A DNA stretch of 57,026 bases from SIG307 sp964609025 (GCA_964609025.1 CAZSQM010000020.1:1-57026), one strand, 5' to 3'; counted from the first letter of the stretch, positions 16,952 to 26,518 are shown. Numbers and translations: made by a program. Notes: generated from the sequence alone by a model not told the origin.

Positions 16952-19051
16952 TTATTGCATAATCAGCTTTTCGGTATCGTATACCGTTACCTTCCAGTCA
17001 CCCTCTCCCTCCGTATAAACTGCCTCGTAAGCGGCGTCAATCACATCCTCCCGCACCGTGAACAACGTGCTTGTTCTTGCGTCATGATCCACAATAATAT
17101 AGCGGATACCGTTCTCTTTTATCAGCGAATCCAGTTCCTCCGCCGTTTCCGCTTCAAACATCCGTACTACCTGTTCTTCGCGGTAATTGGTATCGTACCC
17201 TGCCGACCACGCATAATACGGCCAGCCGTAGTAGAGCATACCGCCGCCAAGTACCACGCGATGCAGGTGATACCACGGGGACAGAATAATATCATCGGAA
17301 TCCGCATTGTCCTTCAGCCAAAGCGTCAGCGGATCATTCAAATCATATACCAGATTGTTCTGCGGCTGGTTTCTCCGCTGTACAATCAGATACTCAAAAA
17401 AGCCGGTCGCCGTCAGAATGACGACCAAAAGTGCCGCCGTGATACGTCGTACTGCGAGGCGGTTCTCAAGAAACGAACATCTCCGGCAGAACAGTTCTGC
17501 AATTATCATGGCCGGAACAAAGGAAAGCAGCATTTCCGACATCATTACAAACTTATGGTTTACCGTAACATCTACCGTCAGCGACAGGGTAAACGCCATA
17601 ATAAGCGGTACACAGAACACAACCACCAGATAGCGCTTCACGCCCCGTCCGAGCAAAAGATACCCTGCCACAAACAGCAGGAGAATTCCCCAGAGCTGCC
17701 ACATATAATCCGCCGCGCCGAAAATCGTCTTATTCTCCGCAAGAAATCCGAAGAAATACGAAGGCGAAACAACCGCGCCCTCAACAAACAGCGAAGACTC
17801 CAGCAGGGACAGCACTAACGCCGTTGCCGCGGTAATAAGATAATCCAACCGTTTGTCCGATACCGCCGCCATAAAAAAGAGCATTGCACAGGTTGCCGTC
17901 AAAACAGAGCCGTTAAAGAACGCAAGTCCGCCCAACAGGATTCCGAGAAGCAGCGATACGACAGGACGCTTTACACCAAACGCTCCCTTAGAAAAAAACA
18001 GCACTTTTCCATAGGCCGCCAGTCTGCGAAAGGGAGAAACCGGCTTGCTTCTTTTGGAAAGCTCTTCCCGCGCCTTCTTTAACTTTTCCGCCATTGCGTA
18101 TACATAGGGCATGAAATAATGCAGCGCCAAAAGCATCACCGCAATCGCAAAGGCAAAGTGCCGCTGATTGCAGTACACATTCAGATTCCAAAGCCCCCAG
18201 CCCTCATTCTGCGTATAAGAAATAAACTCGACCTGCGTTTGCAGGCGCTCCATAATCTGCCCCTTCGGAAGCTCGGCAAGGAACCGGAAGAAGCTCGGCG
18301 AACTGCGGAACAGGAAAAACAGCGTTGTAAGATAGCCTGCCAGGCGCTTTCCGGTCAACCGCACCACAAGAGCGTACAAAAGCACGCAGGACGCCAAAAG
18401 TCCGAAGATGCTCGGAAGATTAAACGCAAAATCCAGCCTCATCCCGAGAAATTCAAGATTTCCCGCAAGGAACTGAAACAGGAAATGATACCGGATGTCC
18501 TCGCCCGCAAAGTGAGAATACGAGGTCGGAAAATTGTTTCCGTAAGAAAACGACCGTATCATGCCCATGTGAGGCGCAAAATCACTGAAGACCGAAAGCC
18601 CGACATACAGCTTTCCCTTGGAAATGAAAAATGTCAGGAACATCAGTTGCGTAATCAGAATCATCAGTACCGCCAAAAAAATCCACTCGACGGCTGTCAG
18701 ACGATTCTTTCCCGGCGCAAGTCTTTCTGCATTCTTTCTTCTCCGGTATAAAAAGAAAAGAAGCGTCGCAGACGCGATAGCAAACACTGCCATCACGATG
18801 ATATTTGCAGTCAAAAGCGGATAGTCTTTTCCTCCGTATACCTTCAGCACATACGCCGTAAGGTAGGTTGCCCATGTGAGGGGAATCACGCCGGAAAGCA
18901 CCCACGCAGGTACCCGCACCAGATACGAAGACAGAAACAGCGGTCTGCCGTCAAAGGTCTTCTCTCCTGCTCTTTTCAAATCCGGAAGCAGCGTTTCACA
19001 TACCGCATAGCCGAATACGATTCCGATTAGCAAAAACAGAACTGCGCCCAC
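16952..19051 (-). CDS. Large GT-C-like membrane protein
   Basis: A 699-residue membrane protein with about 13 helices and a C-terminal outside domain from about residue 580. Its plan matches the DUF2298 protein three genes on: an early luminal motif SDFAPHMGMIRSFS with FAGEDIRYHFLFQF near residues 178-210, a membrane core, and a C-terminal alpha/beta domain. SDFAPHM has the acidic residue and His often found in the first loop of GT-C enzymes. The start codon is GTG overlapping the TAG of the previous gene by one base, with GAGGAGG before it. Transfer of a lipid-linked sugar to an envelope polymer or protein is inferred. Confidence 0.8.
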   Translation of the reverse strand: MGAVLFLLIGIVFGYAVCETLLPDLKRAGEKTFDGRPLFLSSYLVRVPAWVLSGVIPLTWATYLTAYVLKVYGGKDYPLLTANIIVMAVFAIASATLLFFLYRRRKNAERLAPGKNRLTAVEWIFLAVLMILITQLMFLTFFISKGKLYVGLSVFSDFAPHMGMIRSFSYGNNFPTSYSHFAGEDIRYHFLFQFLAGNLEFLGMRLDFAFNLPSIFGLLASCVLLYALVVRLTGKRLAGYLTTLFFLFRSSPSFFRFLAELPKGQIMERLQTQVEFISYTQNEGWGLWNLNVYCNQRHFAFAIAVMLLALHYFMPYVYAMAEKLKKAREELSKRSKPVSPFRRLAAYGKVLFFSKGAFGVKRPVVSLLLGILLGGLAFFNGSVLTATCAMLFFMAAVSDKRLDYLITAATALVLSLLESSLFVEGAVVSPSYFFGFLAENKTIFGAADYMWQLWGILLLFVAGYLLLGRGVKRYLVVVFCVPLIMAFTLSLTVDVTVNHKFVMMSEMLLSFVPAMIIAELFCRRCSFLENRLAVRRITAALLVVILTATGFFEYLIVQRRNQPQNNLVYDLNDPLTLWLKDNADSDDIILSPWYHLHRVVLGGGMLYYGWPYYAWSAGYDTNYREEQVVRMFEAETAEELDSLIKENGIRYIIVDHDARTSTLFTVREDVIDAAYEAVYTEGEGDWKVTVYDTEKLIMQ

Positions 19052-20004
19052 TACTGCTTTTCCTCCTCTCCCTTACGAATCACCAGGGAAGTCAGGTATC
19101 GCGGTCTTCCCTTGATTTCATGATAGATCTTCATCAGATACAGCCCGATAATGCCCAGACTGATCATAATCATACTGCCGATAAACAAAAGCAGTAAAAT
19201 CACCGTGGTAAACCCATCCTGTGCATAACCCGCAAACTTCATATACAACGTCTGGATTCCCATGACAATAGCGCCCAAAAACATAATAAAGCCGAGCACC
19301 GTGATACAATGTAACGGTGCCGAGGTATAGGAGGTCACTGCCGTCACCGCAAGCGTTATCAGACGCTTTAGGGACCACTTGGACGCGCCGTCTACCCGTT
19401 CCGCTACCTGAAAGCCGAAGGTGCGGCGTTCAAACCCGACCCATGCCGACATTCCGCGGAAAAAGGTCATACGTTCCGGCATCTGCTTCATCGCCTCCAC
19501 AACCTTCCGGTCCAGCAGCTTAAAATCCGAAGCATTGTCAAAATCAATGCCGGTTGCCTTATTGATGATACCGTAAAACAGCTTTGCGCAAAGACGGTAG
19601 GACAGTTTTTCCCTGCCCCGGGACTCTTTCACTCCCTCTACTACCTCCGCACCCTCTCTCCAAAGGCGCACCATCTCGGGAATACATTCCGGCGGATGCT
19701 GCAAATCCGCGTCCATCACGAGAACCGCCGCACCGCCTGCGATATCCAGACCGGCGCACAACGCCGCTTCCTTTCCGAAATTTCTGGAAAGCCGCACTGC
19801 CGTTATCTGCGGATTTTCCTCTGCCATACTGCGAAGCTCCTCCCATGAATTATCCCGTGAACCGTCATCAATGAGCACCAGTTCGTAAGGAATGGAAGCC
19901 TCCTCGCATATCTGTCCCACACGAGCCATCGACTTTCGGATATGCGCCCCCTCGTTATATACGGGAATCACAATCGAAATCCGCTCCTGTAACCTGCTCT
20001 CCAT
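19051..20004 (-). CDS. Membrane-anchored GT2 glycosyltransferase (GtrB/DPM1-like)
   Basis: A 317-residue enzyme likely to make a polyprenyl-phosphate sugar. The catalytic domain (1-220) has SIVIPVYNEGAHI, LIDDGSRDNSW and the metal site DADLQHPPE; two membrane helices follow (about 230-255 and 268-295), as in GtrB, ArnC and Csb-type synthases. The start at 20004 has GAGGAGG upstream. It lies ten bases after the AAA ATPase and overlaps the next gene by one base, so translation is coupled to the large membrane protein it probably feeds. Confidence 0.9.
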   Translation of the reverse strand: MESRLQERISIVIPVYNEGAHIRKSMARVGQICEEASIPYELVLIDDGSRDNSWEELRSMAEENPQITAVRLSRNFGKEAALCAGLDIAGGAAVLVMDADLQHPPECIPEMVRLWREGAEVVEGVKESRGREKLSYRLCAKLFYGIINKATGIDFDNASDFKLLDRKVVEAMKQMPERMTFFRGMSAWVGFERRTFGFQVAERVDGASKWSLKRLITLAVTAVTSYTSAPLHCITVLGFIMFLGAIVMGIQTLYMKFAGYAQDGFTTVILLLLFIGSMIMISLGIIGLYLMKIYHEIKGRPRYLTSLVIRKGEEEKQ

Positions 20005-20014
20005 GTTTCCTCCT

Positions 20015-21616
20015 CTATTCGATAACATCCTCTTCCGTAATTACCGTAATGTCCTTGATTGACTGGGAAGCATACCCGATAATACGGTTTGCCTGATTGC
20101 TTACCAGGCGTTCAAACAAATTACGGATTCCCCGCGCATTACCGAAGCTTTTCTTTTCCTCGGCGCTCATGCCCATAAGCATCTTCTCAATCTTTCCCCG
20201 CGCCGCCTCCGTCAGGCAAAAGCCCGCTTCCGCCGTCATGGAATCCAATATCGCCAAAAGCTCCTCGTTCGTGTAATCGGAGAATGTAATAAACTTATTA
20301 AAACGGGAGTACAGTCCCGTATTTGCTTTCAGGAACCGTTTCATCTCCTCCGTATAGCCTGCCACAATAATCACCAGATCGTCCCGGTGGTCTTCCATTA
20401 ACTTCACCAGCGTATCAATGGCCTCTGCCCCGAAATCGTTGCCGGCATTCTCCGGCGCCAGTGCATACGCCTCGTCGATAAAGAGAACGCCGCCGAGCGC
20501 CCGCTCCACCGTTTCCTTTACCTTTAAGGCAGTTTGTCCCACATATCCCGCTACCAGACCGGAACGGTCCGTTTCCGTAAGCGTTCCGCGGCTTAAAATT
20601 CCAAGCTCGCGGTAAATCTGCGCCACCAGCCGCGCCACCGTAGTCTTTCCGGTACCGGGGCTGCCGGTAAACACCATATGATAGGACATATTCATCTGCG
20701 GAAGCTTGTACTTTTCCCGCAGCCGTTTTACCTTAATCAGATTGATGAGCGAGCGGATTTCTTCCTTTACTTCCTGCAAGCCGATCATGCGGTTCAATTC
20801 TCCGGTCAGCCGCTCGATTTCGTCTTCCGCTCTTTTTTCTTTTATTGTTGAAACCGCATCTTCCGCCGCGTCCGCCAGAATCTCCGGAAGAAAGCCCGGT
20901 GCTTCCTCCTTCACGGCCGTACGCTCCGGTGCTGCCTCTGTTGCCGCAGCGGTACCGGTGCTCTGCCTGTAATAAAAATACTTCCGTTTGTAGGAAGCGA
21001 AATCCTCTCCCGCTTCCCGCAAAAGCGCACATCCCTCCGAAAGGCTGCCGGAACACAGTTTTTTGAATATGTATTTTCCGTCAACCGTGCGGGATGCATC
21101 CTGTCTGTTTTCCAAAAAAATCGATACCTTATCAAAGTACAAACCGATAAACTTCGAAATCTGCCCGTCCCGTACCTGATTCAGATACGCCGAACAAATC
21201 ATGATATTAAGCAGCGAGTCAAAAAAAAGCCCCGTAACGCCCTTACTTTTTTCCTGATCGCGCAGGCAGAACAGTTGCAGTAAAATCGGCGGAGCCTCTA
21301 AAAACTTTGCGGAACGGCTCACCGCCTCCGACAGATCTCCCGCCTCCCACGCTTCTTTTAAGCCAAGCATGTCCTGTTTCGTAAGCCCTGCCGCAAACAG
21401 AACCTCCTCCGCGGAAAGACGCTTGCCGAATACCAAAAACTGTACTAAAAGCGACTGCACATATAAGTCCAGCACCTCTCCCGCGGAAAGGCACAAAACT
21501 TCCTCTGCCTTTGAAAAATAACCATCTTGGGCCAAAGCAGCACAATACTCCGAAAGAAGCTGATAGTTATCTTCCGCAATATGGTGTAACTGCCCGTTTG
21601 TATATTGCTTTTGCAT
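20015..21616 (-). CDS. SpoVK/CbbX-type AAA+ ATPase
   Basis: A 533-residue protein. Residues 1-250 are an unrecognised, mostly helical region. The C-terminal half is an AAA+ domain of the CbbX/SpoVK group: Walker A GSPGTGKTTVARL (about 315-327), Walker B VLFIDEAYAL, sensor/arginine-finger region NTGLYSRFNKFI, and the lid with SFGNARGIRNLFE. Such ATPases remodel partner proteins as ring hexamers. The start at 21616 is set by AAGGAG; a longer frame reaches into the recG terminal region without a ribosome site. It heads the glycosylation operon, directly before the GT2 gene, so a regulatory or assembly role is possible. Confidence 0.87.
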   Translation of the reverse strand: MQKQYTNGQLHHIAEDNYQLLSEYCAALAQDGYFSKAEEVLCLSAGEVLDLYVQSLLVQFLVFGKRLSAEEVLFAAGLTKQDMLGLKEAWEAGDLSEAVSRSAKFLEAPPILLQLFCLRDQEKSKGVTGLFFDSLLNIMICSAYLNQVRDGQISKFIGLYFDKVSIFLENRQDASRTVDGKYIFKKLCSGSLSEGCALLREAGEDFASYKRKYFYYRQSTGTAAATEAAPERTAVKEEAPGFLPEILADAAEDAVSTIKEKRAEDEIERLTGELNRMIGLQEVKEEIRSLINLIKVKRLREKYKLPQMNMSYHMVFTGSPGTGKTTVARLVAQIYRELGILSRGTLTETDRSGLVAGYVGQTALKVKETVERALGGVLFIDEAYALAPENAGNDFGAEAIDTLVKLMEDHRDDLVIIVAGYTEEMKRFLKANTGLYSRFNKFITFSDYTNEELLAILDSMTAEAGFCLTEAARGKIEKMLMGMSAEEKKSFGNARGIRNLFERLVSNQANRIIGYASQSIKDITVITEEDVIE

Positions 21617-21677
21617 CACGCAGCTCCTTTCCGTTTTCTTGTTTGTTCCGCACAATCCGCTAAACACACCCATATTA

Positions 21678-21683
21678 AGTATA
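21678..21683 (-). promoter_or_regulatory. Extended -10 promoter of the glycosylation operon
   Basis: The minus strand reads TGGTATACT, 62 bases before the AAA ATPase start and 29 bases past the recG stop codon. The -35 region is poor. It is the only recognisable promoter seen ahead of the six-gene operon. Confidence 0.45.
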
Positions 21684-21711
21684 CCACATTTTTCAAAAAA
21701 GAAAAGGGTTA

Positions 21712-23751
21712 TTAGATGGATTCTGCCATATCGCGGATGATTCCGGCGGTTTCCTCCCGAAACCAAAGTTGATACAGCTGTGCCGCCTCTTTTTCGGAAA
21801 GTGCGTTCACCGTTTCACTCACTTCCTTTAGCACCGCGGCGTCCGTATAAATATCGGCAAGAGCGAACTCCAATTCCCCGCTCTGACGCATACCGAACAA
21901 ATCTCCCGGACCGCGCAGCCGCAAGTCCTCTCCGGCAATAAAAAATCCGTCGTTGGACTTGTTCAGAATTTCCAGTCGTTCCATCGTTTCCGGCGCGTCC
22001 GAGGAACTGACCATAATACAATAAGACTCCGCATCTCCCCGGCCTACCCTTCCTCGCAGCTGATGAAGCTGTGCAAGCCCGAAGCGTTCCGCATTCTCTA
22101 TCAGCATTACCGTGGCATTCGGCACATTGACGCCGACTTCAATCACCGTTGTGGATACCAATACCTGAATTTTTCCTTCGGCGAAACGGTTCATCCGCTC
22201 CGTTTTCTCTTTTGCCGACATTCTTCCGTGCAGATACTCTACACAGATTCCGGCGCCGAGCGCCTCTCGCAACTGCTCCGTATAATCTATTACATTTTCC
22301 GCTTCGGTTGTGTCGCTTTCCTCCACCATAGCGCAGATGACATAGGCCTGCCGTCCGTTTGCCGCCTGTTTTGCAATAAACCGGTATGCCGTATCCCGGT
22401 AATTCGTGCCGACAACGCAGTTCTTTATCGGCTTTCTGCCCTTCGGCAACTCGTCCACAATCGAAATATCCAAATCTCCGTATAAGATAATCGCAAGCGT
22501 ACGCGGTATCGGCGTTGCACTCATGACTAAAATGTGCGGGTGCTCTCCCTTTTCGGAAAGCAGCTCCCGCTGCCGCACGCCGAACCGGTGCTGCTCGTCC
22601 GTGATGACAAGTCCCAGGGAACGGTACTCTACCTTTTCCTGAAACAGTGCCTGCGTTCCGATAATGATGTCTGCGGCTCCCGACGCAATTTTCTCTCTTG
22701 CTTCCTTTTTCTGTGCAGCGGTCATGGAACCGGTCAGCAGAACACAGCAGACCTCTCTGCCCGAAAACAGCCGCAGCGCTTCTGTCATATGCTGACGCGC
22801 CAACACCTCCGTCGGTGCCATCAAAGCCGCCTGATAGCCTGAATTTACCGCCGCAAAAAGCGCTAACATGGCAAGAATTGTTTTGCCGGAGCCAACATCT
22901 CCCTGTACCAGCCTTGCCATCGTTCCCCCTCCGGCAAGGTCCGCCTTAATCTCCTCCCAGACTCTTTTCTGGGCATTGGTCAGCTCATACGGAAGTTCTT
23001 TGATTAACTGCTCGCATTCTTTTATTTCCCGAATCGGACAATGATTCTTCTCCTTTTCCTTCTGCTCCTTATAATGCGTCAATAACAGCATAAAGCGGAA
23101 AAATTCTTCAAATACCAAACGCTTTCTCGCCTCGGCAAGCGTTTCCCTGCTTTTCGGAAAATGAATCTCCTCTACCGCACTTCGGTGGGAAATCAGCCCG
23201 TGCGCCTTTGCGATTTTCGCCGGAAGCAGCTCCGGCTCCCGCTCACAGCCGCCAAGCGCCGCCGCTACCGCTTTCGACAGGGTAGTGTTGTGCAGTCCCT
23301 CCGTCAGACCGTAGACCGGCTGGAGCACCTGCAAAAGCCGCCCGTATTCCTCTCTTTTATACTTCTTTGGCTGCTCCATTACAAGGCTTCCCTTTTTCCG
23401 TACAATCCGTCCACGGAATAAATGCCTTGTTCCCATCGTCAGCTGATTTTTCATATAGGGCTGATTATACCAGGTCAGTTTCAGTGTCCCCGAGGGGTCG
23501 CGCACAATGCAGGTCAGGACCTGAAGGTTACGGTATCTTGTTACGTCGGCGCTTTTTATCACCGACGCCTCTATCGTTACCGTTTTTCCTTCCTTTACCT
23601 CTGCAATCGGCGTCGGAAGCTCATAGGTTTCATAATTGCGCGGATAATAGGAAAGCAAATCCCCCACGGTATAGATGTCGAGCTTTTGCAGCAATTTCGC
23701 TGTTTTCTCTCCGATTCCTTTGATACACTGAATTCCGTCCGTCTGCTTCAT
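21712..23751 (-). CDS. recG: ATP-dependent DNA helicase RecG
   Basis: A 679-residue helicase that regresses stalled replication forks and processes branched DNA. The N-terminal region has IKGIGEKTAKLLQKL and an OB-fold wedge domain (about 50-150); the motor has Walker A GDVGSGKT (about residue 280), the DEQH box ITDEQHRFG, MSATPIPRT, and the C-terminal QLRGRVGRG. The start has GAGGAGG upstream. It lies downstream of fakA with a small membrane gene between, an arrangement close to the usual clostridial asp23-fakA-recG order. Confidence 0.97.
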   Translation of the reverse strand: MKQTDGIQCIKGIGEKTAKLLQKLDIYTVGDLLSYYPRNYETYELPTPIAEVKEGKTVTIEASVIKSADVTRYRNLQVLTCIVRDPSGTLKLTWYNQPYMKNQLTMGTRHLFRGRIVRKKGSLVMEQPKKYKREEYGRLLQVLQPVYGLTEGLHNTTLSKAVAAALGGCEREPELLPAKIAKAHGLISHRSAVEEIHFPKSRETLAEARKRLVFEEFFRFMLLLTHYKEQKEKEKNHCPIREIKECEQLIKELPYELTNAQKRVWEEIKADLAGGGTMARLVQGDVGSGKTILAMLALFAAVNSGYQAALMAPTEVLARQHMTEALRLFSGREVCCVLLTGSMTAAQKKEAREKIASGAADIIIGTQALFQEKVEYRSLGLVITDEQHRFGVRQRELLSEKGEHPHILVMSATPIPRTLAIILYGDLDISIVDELPKGRKPIKNCVVGTNYRDTAYRFIAKQAANGRQAYVICAMVEESDTTEAENVIDYTEQLREALGAGICVEYLHGRMSAKEKTERMNRFAEGKIQVLVSTTVIEVGVNVPNATVMLIENAERFGLAQLHQLRGRVGRGDAESYCIMVSSSDAPETMERLEILNKSNDGFFIAGEDLRLRGPGDLFGMRQSGELEFALADIYTDAAVLKEVSETVNALSEKEAAQLYQLWFREETAGIIRDMAESI

Positions 23752-23820
23752 AAAACCTCCTCATCTTAAAACACCGAAAGAACCATCTCCCCCCGCTTCA
23801 CAGAAATCTCCCATGAAGCA

Positions 23821-23858
23821 AGAATGGGGCCGCGCACCCGGTGCGGCAGCCCCATTCT
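23821..23858 (-). terminator. Hairpin between a small membrane gene and recG
   Basis: AGAATGGGGC pairs with GCCCCATTCT, with GC-rich inner pairs (GCACC/GGTGC). On the minus strand it sits 15 bases past the stop of the gene at 23873-24280 and is followed by TTGCTTC, a weak T-tract, so termination may be partial and some transcription may run into recG. Confidence 0.6.
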
Positions 23859-23872
23859 TCTATCAGAAAACA

Positions 23873-24280
23873 TTAAAAGTGCTTTTCAACGAACTTATCC
23901 AGCACTCCGATTTTAATCGTCTTACCAAACAATGCACATACAGCAAACAGGCCCAGTATCACTTTTTCAGCAAGCGCCAGAATATAGCCCAGCATGGAAA
24001 TAATCGATCTGATTATGCTCCATACCGTACTGTCGTACATCCAGCTTCTGAAGTTTATAATGCTGATCAGGTTTTCCAATCCACCCAGACACATACTGAG
24101 CAGAGTAAAGGCAAGGCTGATGACAACGGCATAAACCGCATACTTCTTTAAGGTTGCATTTTCCTCTTTCAGAAGAATATAGCCTGCGACCAACGCCAGC
24201 ACGGTAAGTCCTGTGTAGCCCGAAAGAAATACAAGAGCACCCAGTAAACAAACCGAGATTCCTAATTTACTTTTTTCCAT
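23873..24280 (-). CDS. Four-helix membrane protein, unknown function
   Basis: A 135-residue hydrophobic protein with about four membrane helices (about 7-35, 44-66, 84-106 and 107-125). TTAGGAGG lies upstream of the ATG. No family was recognised with confidence; there are no charged catalytic motifs. It is placed between fakA and recG on the same strand, an addition to the usual neighbourhood, and ends with a GC-rich hairpin. Confidence 0.7.
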   Translation of the reverse strand: MEKSKLGISVCLLGALVFLSGYTGLTVLALVAGYILLKEENATLKKYAVYAVVISLAFTLLSMCLGGLENLISIINFRSWMYDSTVWSIIRSIISMLGYILALAEKVILGLFAVCALFGKTIKIGVLDKFVEKHF

Positions 24281-24340
24281 TTTCTTATCCTCCTAAGTTC
24301 TATTTATGACAACACCTTAGTGTATTGTCCGCCCCTTTCA

Positions 24341-26008
24341 TTACTCCACCGAGAGTACATAATAGTAAATCGGCTGTCCGCCCGGATGCACCTCGACATC
24401 CACCTCCGGATACGCTTCCGTCACTCTGTCCGCAAGTGCCTGCGCGTCCTCCTCCGAACTCTCCTGTCCGTAATACAGACTTACCAGTTCCGAACCGCCA
24501 TCCAACAGACACTCCAAAAGTTCAAACGTAACATCGCTGATATCGCTGCCGACGGAAAGAATCGCCTTATCGCCGATACCCATAATATCCCCCGCCTTGA
24601 TTTCTTTGCCGTCCATTGACGTATCGCGCACCGCATAAGTAACCTGACCGGTTTTTACCTTCTGCATTTCTTCCAGCATGCACGCTTTATTTTCTGCTAC
24701 CGACTTATCCGGCATATAATTAATCAGCGCCGTAATTCCCTGCGGAACGGTCTTTGACGGAACCACAACAATTTCTTTGTCCTTCGTCAGCTTCATTGCC
24801 TGCTCTGCCGCAAGAATGATGTTGGAATTATTCGGCAGGATGAAAATCGTATCCGCATTTACCTGTGCGATTGCATTCAACATATCCTCCGTAGACGGAT
24901 TCATGGTCTGACCGCCCTCAATAATGTAATCCACACCAATCCCCTTAAAAATCTCATTCATGCCTTCTCCGATGGAAACCGCCAGAAAACCGACCGGTTT
25001 TCTCGGTGCCGGTGCTGCTTCCTCCTGCTTTGCCGCCTGCGAAGCCCCCTGAATTACGCGCTCGTTGTGCTCCTCACGCATATTATCAATCTTCATCTTT
25101 GTAAGAGAACCGTAGGTCAATGCTTTCTGGATTGCAAGCCCCGGGTCGTTCGTATGCACGTGTACCTTAACGACATCCTCATCCGAAACCACAACGATAG
25201 AATCGCCGATGGATTCGAGATACGCCTTAAACTTCAACTCCTCATTCATGTCATAAGGCTTCTCCACCATGATAATGAACTCGGTGCAATAGCCGAACTT
25301 AATGTCCGCCGTGGAAATGGTATCGTTTGCAGCGCCGGACGCCTTTCTTTCCGCCGGTGCGGAAACCTCAAGGGTAAAATCAATTTCCTTGCCGTTTAAA
25401 GCATCCAACACGCCTTCCATTACGGTTAAAAGCCCCTGCCCTCCGGAATCAACAACGCCGGCTTCCTTTAACACCGGAAGCAGTTCCGGCGTAATCTCCA
25501 AAACCTCCCGCATATGGCGGACGACTTCTTCCGCAAATACCAGGATATCTTCTTCGCCTTCTTCTGCCAACTGCTTCGCACGCTCTGCGCCGCCTCTTGC
25601 AACCGTCAGAATCGTGCCCTCCTTCGGCTTCATTACCGCCTTATACGCCGTTTCCACCGCACGCTCAAGCGCGGAGGCAAGTACAGTCACGCTTGCCCCC
25701 TGATACTCCCGCAGTTCCTTTGTAAAACCGCGGAACAACTGGGACAGTATAACGCCGGAGTTACCTCTGGCGCCACGCAGGGAACCGCTCGAAATTGCTT
25801 TGCAGACCTGTTCCATAGTAGGATTCTCAAGCGTACTTACATCCTTTGCGGCCGACATAATCGTCAGCGTCATGTTCGTACCGGTATCACCGTCCGGAAC
25901 AGGAAATACATTTAACTCGTTAATATACTCTTTATTTGCTTCGATGCGCTTTGCGCCCGCAAGAAAACACTTTTGAACCATCGCCGCATCAATTGTCTTC
26001 ATACTCAC
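24341..26008 (-). CDS. fakA: DAK2-domain fatty-acid kinase FakA-like (YloV)
   Basis: A 555-residue protein of the FakA/YloV family, which phosphorylates fatty acids held by a DegV-type FakB protein so they can enter phospholipid synthesis. The N-terminal DhaL domain has NVFPVPDGDTGTNMTLT near residues 30-46 (the Asp residues bind Mg-ATP) and GARGNSGVILSQ; the middle and C-terminal parts contain VVDSGGQGLL and a DegV-like end. The start may be GTG at 26008 (seven bases after GGAGG) or ATG at 26002. It follows asp23 by 34 bases, the standard Firmicutes pairing. No FakB gene is in the window. Confidence 0.93.
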   Translation of the reverse strand: MSMKTIDAAMVQKCFLAGAKRIEANKEYINELNVFPVPDGDTGTNMTLTIMSAAKDVSTLENPTMEQVCKAISSGSLRGARGNSGVILSQLFRGFTKELREYQGASVTVLASALERAVETAYKAVMKPKEGTILTVARGGAERAKQLAEEGEEDILVFAEEVVRHMREVLEITPELLPVLKEAGVVDSGGQGLLTVMEGVLDALNGKEIDFTLEVSAPAERKASGAANDTISTADIKFGYCTEFIIMVEKPYDMNEELKFKAYLESIGDSIVVVSDEDVVKVHVHTNDPGLAIQKALTYGSLTKMKIDNMREEHNERVIQGASQAAKQEEAAPAPRKPVGFLAVSIGEGMNEIFKGIGVDYIIEGGQTMNPSTEDMLNAIAQVNADTIFILPNNSNIILAAEQAMKLTKDKEIVVVPSKTVPQGITALINYMPDKSVAENKACMLEEMQKVKTGQVTYAVRDTSMDGKEIKAGDIMGIGDKAILSVGSDISDVTFELLECLLDGGSELVSLYYGQESSEEDAQALADRVTEAYPEVDVEVHPGGQPIYYYVLSVE

Positions 26009-26042
26009 CGTTCATCCTCCTTAATGCACAAAGATGCATTTT

Positions 26043-26402
26043 TTAATCAATGACTCTGACACCCTCTACATAGATATTAATTTTTTCTACCGAAAGGCCG
26101 GAGAACTCTTCTATCTTATAACGCACATTGCTTACTAAATTATCTGCAACCGCGGAAATGCTGACGCCATAGGCTACAATAATATGAAAATCAATTGTAA
26201 TTTTGTTGTCGGTCACAGATATGTTCACGCCTCTGCCAAGGCTCTCTCTCCGCAGAAGTTTTGCAAAACCGTCCTTTACATTCACGGCAGCCATTCCGAC
26301 TACTCCGAAGCACTCCACAGCGGCAGAGCCGGCATACTTTGCAATAACCTCATTCTCAATCATAACATCCCCGAGATTCGTATTCATCGTAGCGTTCATC
26401 AT
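26043..26402 (-). CDS. Asp23/Gls24 family envelope stress protein (YloU)
   Basis: A 119-residue protein with the Asp23 core: IENEVIAKYAGSAAVECFGVVGM at about 15-37, then ITIDFHIIVAYGVSI and the end VEKINIYVEGVRV. Family members associate with the cell envelope, and YloU-type proteins are always linked to fakA. Two ATGs, at 26402 and 26399, are both usable after AAGGAGGG. A good promoter lies just upstream, making it the first gene of the asp23-fakA unit. Confidence 0.93.
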   Translation of the reverse strand: MMNATMNTNLGDVMIENEVIAKYAGSAAVECFGVVGMAAVNVKDGFAKLLRRESLGRGVNISVTDNKITIDFHIIVAYGVSISAVADNLVSNVRYKIEEFSGLSVEKINIYVEGVRVID

Positions 26403-26449
26403 AACCCTCCTTCTGCCCGTTGCGCTCTTACGGACTATGTACCTATTCT

Positions 26450-26478
26450 AGTATACCTCATTTCCCCTAAAAAGTGAA
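26450..26478 (-). promoter_or_regulatory. Sigma-A promoter of asp23-fakA
   Basis: The minus strand has TTCACT (26478-26473), a 17-base spacer and TATACT (26455-26450). The start of transcription would be about 40 bases before the asp23 ATG. Confidence 0.65.
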
Positions 26479-26504
26479 CCTGTTTTTCAAAAAAAACAAG
26501 AACC

Positions 26505-26518
26505 GGGGGCAAAGCCCC
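26505..26518 (-). terminator. Short hairpin with T-tract upstream of asp23
   Basis: On the minus strand GGGGC-TTT-GCCCC is followed after a few bases by a run of eight T. It lies between rpmB and the asp23 promoter and probably stops any read-through from rpmB. Confidence 0.55.

Noticed and set aside
16736..17818. 360-codon plus-strand frame
   Set aside because: Antisense to glf and the large membrane protein; composition is that of a reverse-complement shadow.
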